Shown here one piece after another: positions 16,210-17,895 of a stretch of DNA of 17,895 nucleotides. The notes beneath the pieces were generated by a model. That model saw only the letters and a list, made by a program, of their open reading frames with translations. It was not told where the DNA came from and did no database searches. Numbering within the stretch: the stretch's first letter is position 1; each line of letters begins with the position of its first letter. Location: contig JAIRKR010000040.1 of assembly GCA_031260015.1 (NCBI GenBank), positions 1 through 17,895 on the forward strand, given 5' to 3'. A program made the translations under genes and the position numbers. This DNA is from Puniceicoccales bacterium. Its GTDB lineage: Bacteria; Verrucomicrobiota; Verrucomicrobiia; Opitutales; UBA9783.

Positions 16210-17895
16210 TCAATAATACCTATTTTCACTTGTAGGCTTGGGAACATCCGGGAAATAATAGGTAATGGTACTCCCTTCCTGAACAAAATGATTTTTGTGA
16301 TCGCTCAATGATTGTAGCTTTTCCCCAGCAAGCTGGAAATAGGTACCCAACTCGCGAGCCTTTATGGACATCGTTCCGTTATCCATATAATTGTCAAAAT
16401 CAAATTGAGTGGTACCGCCCTTTTTGAAAGGCGAGTACAAGAGTTGACTGCCTTTATACAAGTGATTGGGGAGAAAATAACAAATATTGCCAGGCGGGAT
16501 ATATCCTCTGCTAGTGTCTCCTGGCCATTCGTTAAAAATCAAATAATAGTTACGACAAGCCTTAATCAAACTATCAAAATTGCATGCAAATTCGTTGAGT
16601 CGAAAGTCTTCCGTGGCTTTCCTAAAGCCCGGAACGGCAATGGCGGTCAAGATGGCCACAATACACAGCGCAACGATAATTTCAACCAACGTAAAACCAT
16701 TTCGAGTTACGGATGGATGTTTTAATTCAAGGACTGGCTTCAAGTTCCGATCAAGTTTCAACCCATGGACTGATTCCAATCCTTGACCCGGTCCGGATGC
16801 TCGGAGAGGAACCAACGCCCCAGGACGTCCCGCTGCCTGACCGGGTACCGATTTGGGACGTCCTTTTGCGATTAAACGGTCAGAGGTCTTGGTGTTTCGG
16901 TGAAAATCGTGTTGGCCTACGGATGGATATTTTAATCCCCACCCCGGATTCAACCCCCAGGGTGATTTCAACTCCAAAACTGGCTTCGGATTTCGGTTCG
17001 ATCCTAACCTTTGTTCTGATTCTAACCTTTGTTCTGATCCTCGACTCGGTCTCCACTGAATGCCCCCAGCAACTAAATGCTTAGACGATTTGGCGACTTG
17101 ATGAAAACCATTTCGGGTTATGAATGGATGCTTTAGTCGTTTTTGACTTGGTCTCAATTCCAAGACCGATTCTAATTCTTGGCTGGGGCCCAACCTCCGG
17201 ACCGGCTTTAATTTTAATCTCTGACCCGGCTTCAATCGCCGACCTGGTTCTAATCCCCATTTCCGACCCGTTCTTAATCTCCGAACCTGCCTCTGGTCCA
17301 GACCCAGTTCTGACCTTTGCCACAATGCTTGACAGGATTCTAATACTCGGCCCGATCCAAAATCTCGGTTCGTCCCCAATTCCAAGACCGATTCCAACAG
17401 CTGGACGGATCCCCATTCCCGGCTTAGCTTTGTTCCTTGGTCCCATCTTCGACCTAACTTCAATCCCGGACCGGCTTTCAACCTTTGCTCGGGGTTCAGC
17501 CTCTGAACTGGCTTCAGGTCCCGGTTCGGGGTCAATTCACGGCCGAATCCCAATCTTTGTTCCGATTCCACCCGCTGTTTGAGGTCCAATTCATGGACCG
17601 GCTTCAAGTCCCGACTTGGTTTCAACCATTGTTTTGGCCTTAATCTTCGATCTGGATTCAACTCCCGGGATGATTTCAACTCCAAAACCAGCTTCGGATT
17701 TCGGTTCGGGGCCAATTCTTGATTAAATCCTAACCGTTGAACCGGATCTGATGCCCGGCTCGGTTTCGGTTTTGCAAAAATCCTCGCGGCAATCCTCGAT
17801 CCCAACCTTTGACCAGATTCAAACCATTGTTCCGAATCATATTCTCGGTTCGTCCCCGGTTTTTGACCGGATCCCAACCTTTGACTGGCCTCCCC
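16210..17895 (-). CDS. Prepilin-type pseudopilin with a hexapeptide-repeat N-terminal extension, 5' end beyond window
   Basis: The C-terminal 162 residues are a clear type II/IV pseudopilin: cleavage motif RNG|FTLVE (G codon 16696-16698, Glu at mature position 5), hydrophobic helix IIVALCIVAILTAIAVPGF, then an alpha-helical spine and a small Tyr/Pro-rich globular domain (YYLIFNEWPGD, FDFDNYMDNGTMS, ITYYFPDVP). It would be processed by a prepilin peptidase and assembled by a PilB/GspE ATPase such as the one encoded nearby. Upstream of the motif the same frame stays open to the window edge (about 400 more codons) through degenerate hexapeptides (QRLGSG, QRLKPG, RDLKPV, QELAPN). No in-frame ATG precedes the pilin domain; the first Met codon lies inside it. 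Possible internal starts are TTG codons, for example the one 15 codons before the cleavage Gly in RNLKPVLELK. So either a start lies outside the window and a long extension is translated, or a non-ATG start makes a normal-sized prepilin. Product class of the C-terminus is firm; the extent is not. Confidence 0.6.
   Translation of the reverse strand, partial: GEASQRLGSGQKPGTNREYDSEQWFESGQRLGSRIAARIFAKPKPSRASDPVQRLGFNQELAPNRNPKLVLELKSSRELNPDRRLRPKQWLKPSRDLKPVHELDLKQRVESEQRLGFGRELTPNRDLKPVQRLNPEQRLKAGPGLKLGRRWDQGTKLSREWGSVQLLESVLELGTNRDFGSGRVLESCQALWQRSELGLDQRQVRRLRTGRKWGLEPGRRLKPGQRLKLKPVRRLGPSQELESVLELRPSQKRLKHPFITRNGFHQVAKSSKHLVAGGIQWRPSRGSEQRLESEQRLGSNRNPKPVLELKSPWGLNPGWGLKYPSVGQHDFHRNTKTSDRLIAKGRPKSVPGQAAGRPGALVPLRASGPGQGLESVHGLKLDRNLKPVLELKHPSVTRNGFTLVEIIVALCIVAILTAIAVPGFRKATEDFRLNEFACNFDSLIKACRNYYLIFNEWPGDTSRGYIPPGNICYFLPNHLYKGSQLLYSPFKKGGTTQFDFDNYMDNGTMSIKARELGTYFQLAGEKLQSLSDHKNHFVQEGSTITYYFPDVPKPTSENRYY
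16862..16936 (-). repeat. Leader-like block 2 inside the array
   Basis: Minus-strand reading in the pseudopilin frame gives LKYPSVGQHDFHRNTKTSD followed by RLIAKG. Its first eleven residues match the real prepilin leader LKHPSVTRNGF, and its second half matches block 3 (FHxxxK[ST]SxxL[VI]A). At DNA level blocks 2 and 3 align over about 75 bp. Confidence 0.75.
17062..17136 (-). repeat. Leader-like block 3 inside the array
   Basis: Minus-strand reading in the pseudopilin frame gives LKHPFITRNGFHQVAKSSK followed by HLVAGG. The first eleven residues differ from the real leader (LKHPSVTRNGF) at only two positions. After the G-F junction it continues into a hydrophilic block shared with block 2, not into a membrane helix. 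Confidence 0.8.

Larger units (their letters stand above)
16731..17895. repeat. Degenerate 18-bp tandem repeat array (hexapeptide coding on minus strand)
   Basis: From just upstream of the prepilin leader to the window edge the plus strand is built of 18-bp units resembling ACCGGATTCAACCTTTG plus one base, for example accggatcccaacctttg, accagattcaaaccattg and gaccggcttcaagtcccg. More than 50 unit-lengths are present, degenerate but in phase over long runs. On the minus strand one unit reads CAA AGG TTG GGA TCC GGT (QRLGSG). Two non-repeat blocks of about 75 bp interrupt it (16862-16936 and 17062-17136). The tract is visibly richer in G+C than its surroundings. A 55-bp segment occurs twice with 5 mismatches (16946-17000 and 17654-17708), so local duplications are recent compared with the drift of other units. 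The array continues beyond the window. Confidence 0.9.

Noticed and set aside
16077..16286. 69-codon minus-strand ORF as an independent small gene
   Set aside because: Its start lies inside the pseudopilin in another frame, and its second half is recognisable as a decayed pseudopilin copy.
16713..17582. Plus-strand open frames across the repeat array (Ile/Leu/Pro/Ser-rich, 120-150 codons)
   Set aside because: An 18-bp period without a stop in a given frame keeps several frames open on both strands. These have no start signal or family likeness, and they do not run into a recognisable domain as the minus frame does.
16731..17895. CRISPR array
   Set aside because: The periodicity is 18 bp with contiguous degenerate units; there are no constant repeats of 24-40 bp alternating with unique spacers and no cas genes.

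Overview
The window is a bacterial chromosome segment, moderately AT-rich outside one GC-richer repeat tract. It carries a peptidoglycan and cell-division cluster (mraZ-rsmH-ftsL-ftsI-murE-murF), a topoisomerase III gene, and parts of a type IV pilus / type II secretion type system. MurE has the DNPR signature of meso-diaminopimelate-adding enzymes, and a nifJ-type pyruvate:ferredoxin oxidoreductase at the left edge points to an anaerobic or fermentative Gram-negative-type cell. Three features remind me of Verrucomicrobiota: the GAF-fused PilB/GspE ATPase, the very large PilX-like surface protein, and the pseudopilin. That placement is from memory of families, not a search, and is low confidence.

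Layout. Positions 1-1131 (minus) hold the N-terminal third of nifJ, cut by the window edge. Positions 1243-3990 (minus) encode a 915-residue single-pass protein with a prepilin-like N-terminus. A 330-bp gap holds a likely divergent promoter for that gene and, at its right end, the mraZ promoter overlaid by four TGGGR boxes on an exact 10-bp pitch. From 4321 to 10649 six plus-strand genes are packed with overlaps or gaps of a few bases: MraZ (regulator), RsmH (16S rRNA methylation), FtsL-like (divisome scaffold), FtsI (septal transpeptidase), and MurE and MurF (last two amino-acid-addition steps of the UDP-MurNAc-pentapeptide). The cluster stops at murF; mraY, murD, ftsW, murG, murC and ftsQAZ do not follow. 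topB (10814-13270, minus) faces murF, and a pilB/gspE-type gene (13445-15652, plus) diverges from topB.

The unusual part is the right end. A minus-strand pseudopilin with a textbook class III signal (GFTLVE followed by a hydrophobic helix) lies at about 16210-16735. Its reading frame has no ATG start. It continues upstream, without a stop, through more than 1.1 kb of degenerate 18-bp tandem repeats to the window edge. The repeats read as hexapeptides such as QRLGSG, QRLKPG and RDLKPV, in frame with the pilin. The sequence around the prepilin cleavage site (LKHPSVTRNGF) recurs twice more inside the array, again in frame, each time continuing into a shared non-pilin block. Just downstream of the pseudopilin lies a frameshifted, decayed copy of its own 3' end. 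This looks like either a repeat-extended pseudopilin or a minisatellite that has captured and copied a prepilin leader. I know of no described system of this form.

Most start codons lack a good Shine-Dalgarno sequence, and several candidate promoters sit so close to the ATG that leaderless or near-leaderless mRNAs are plausible.
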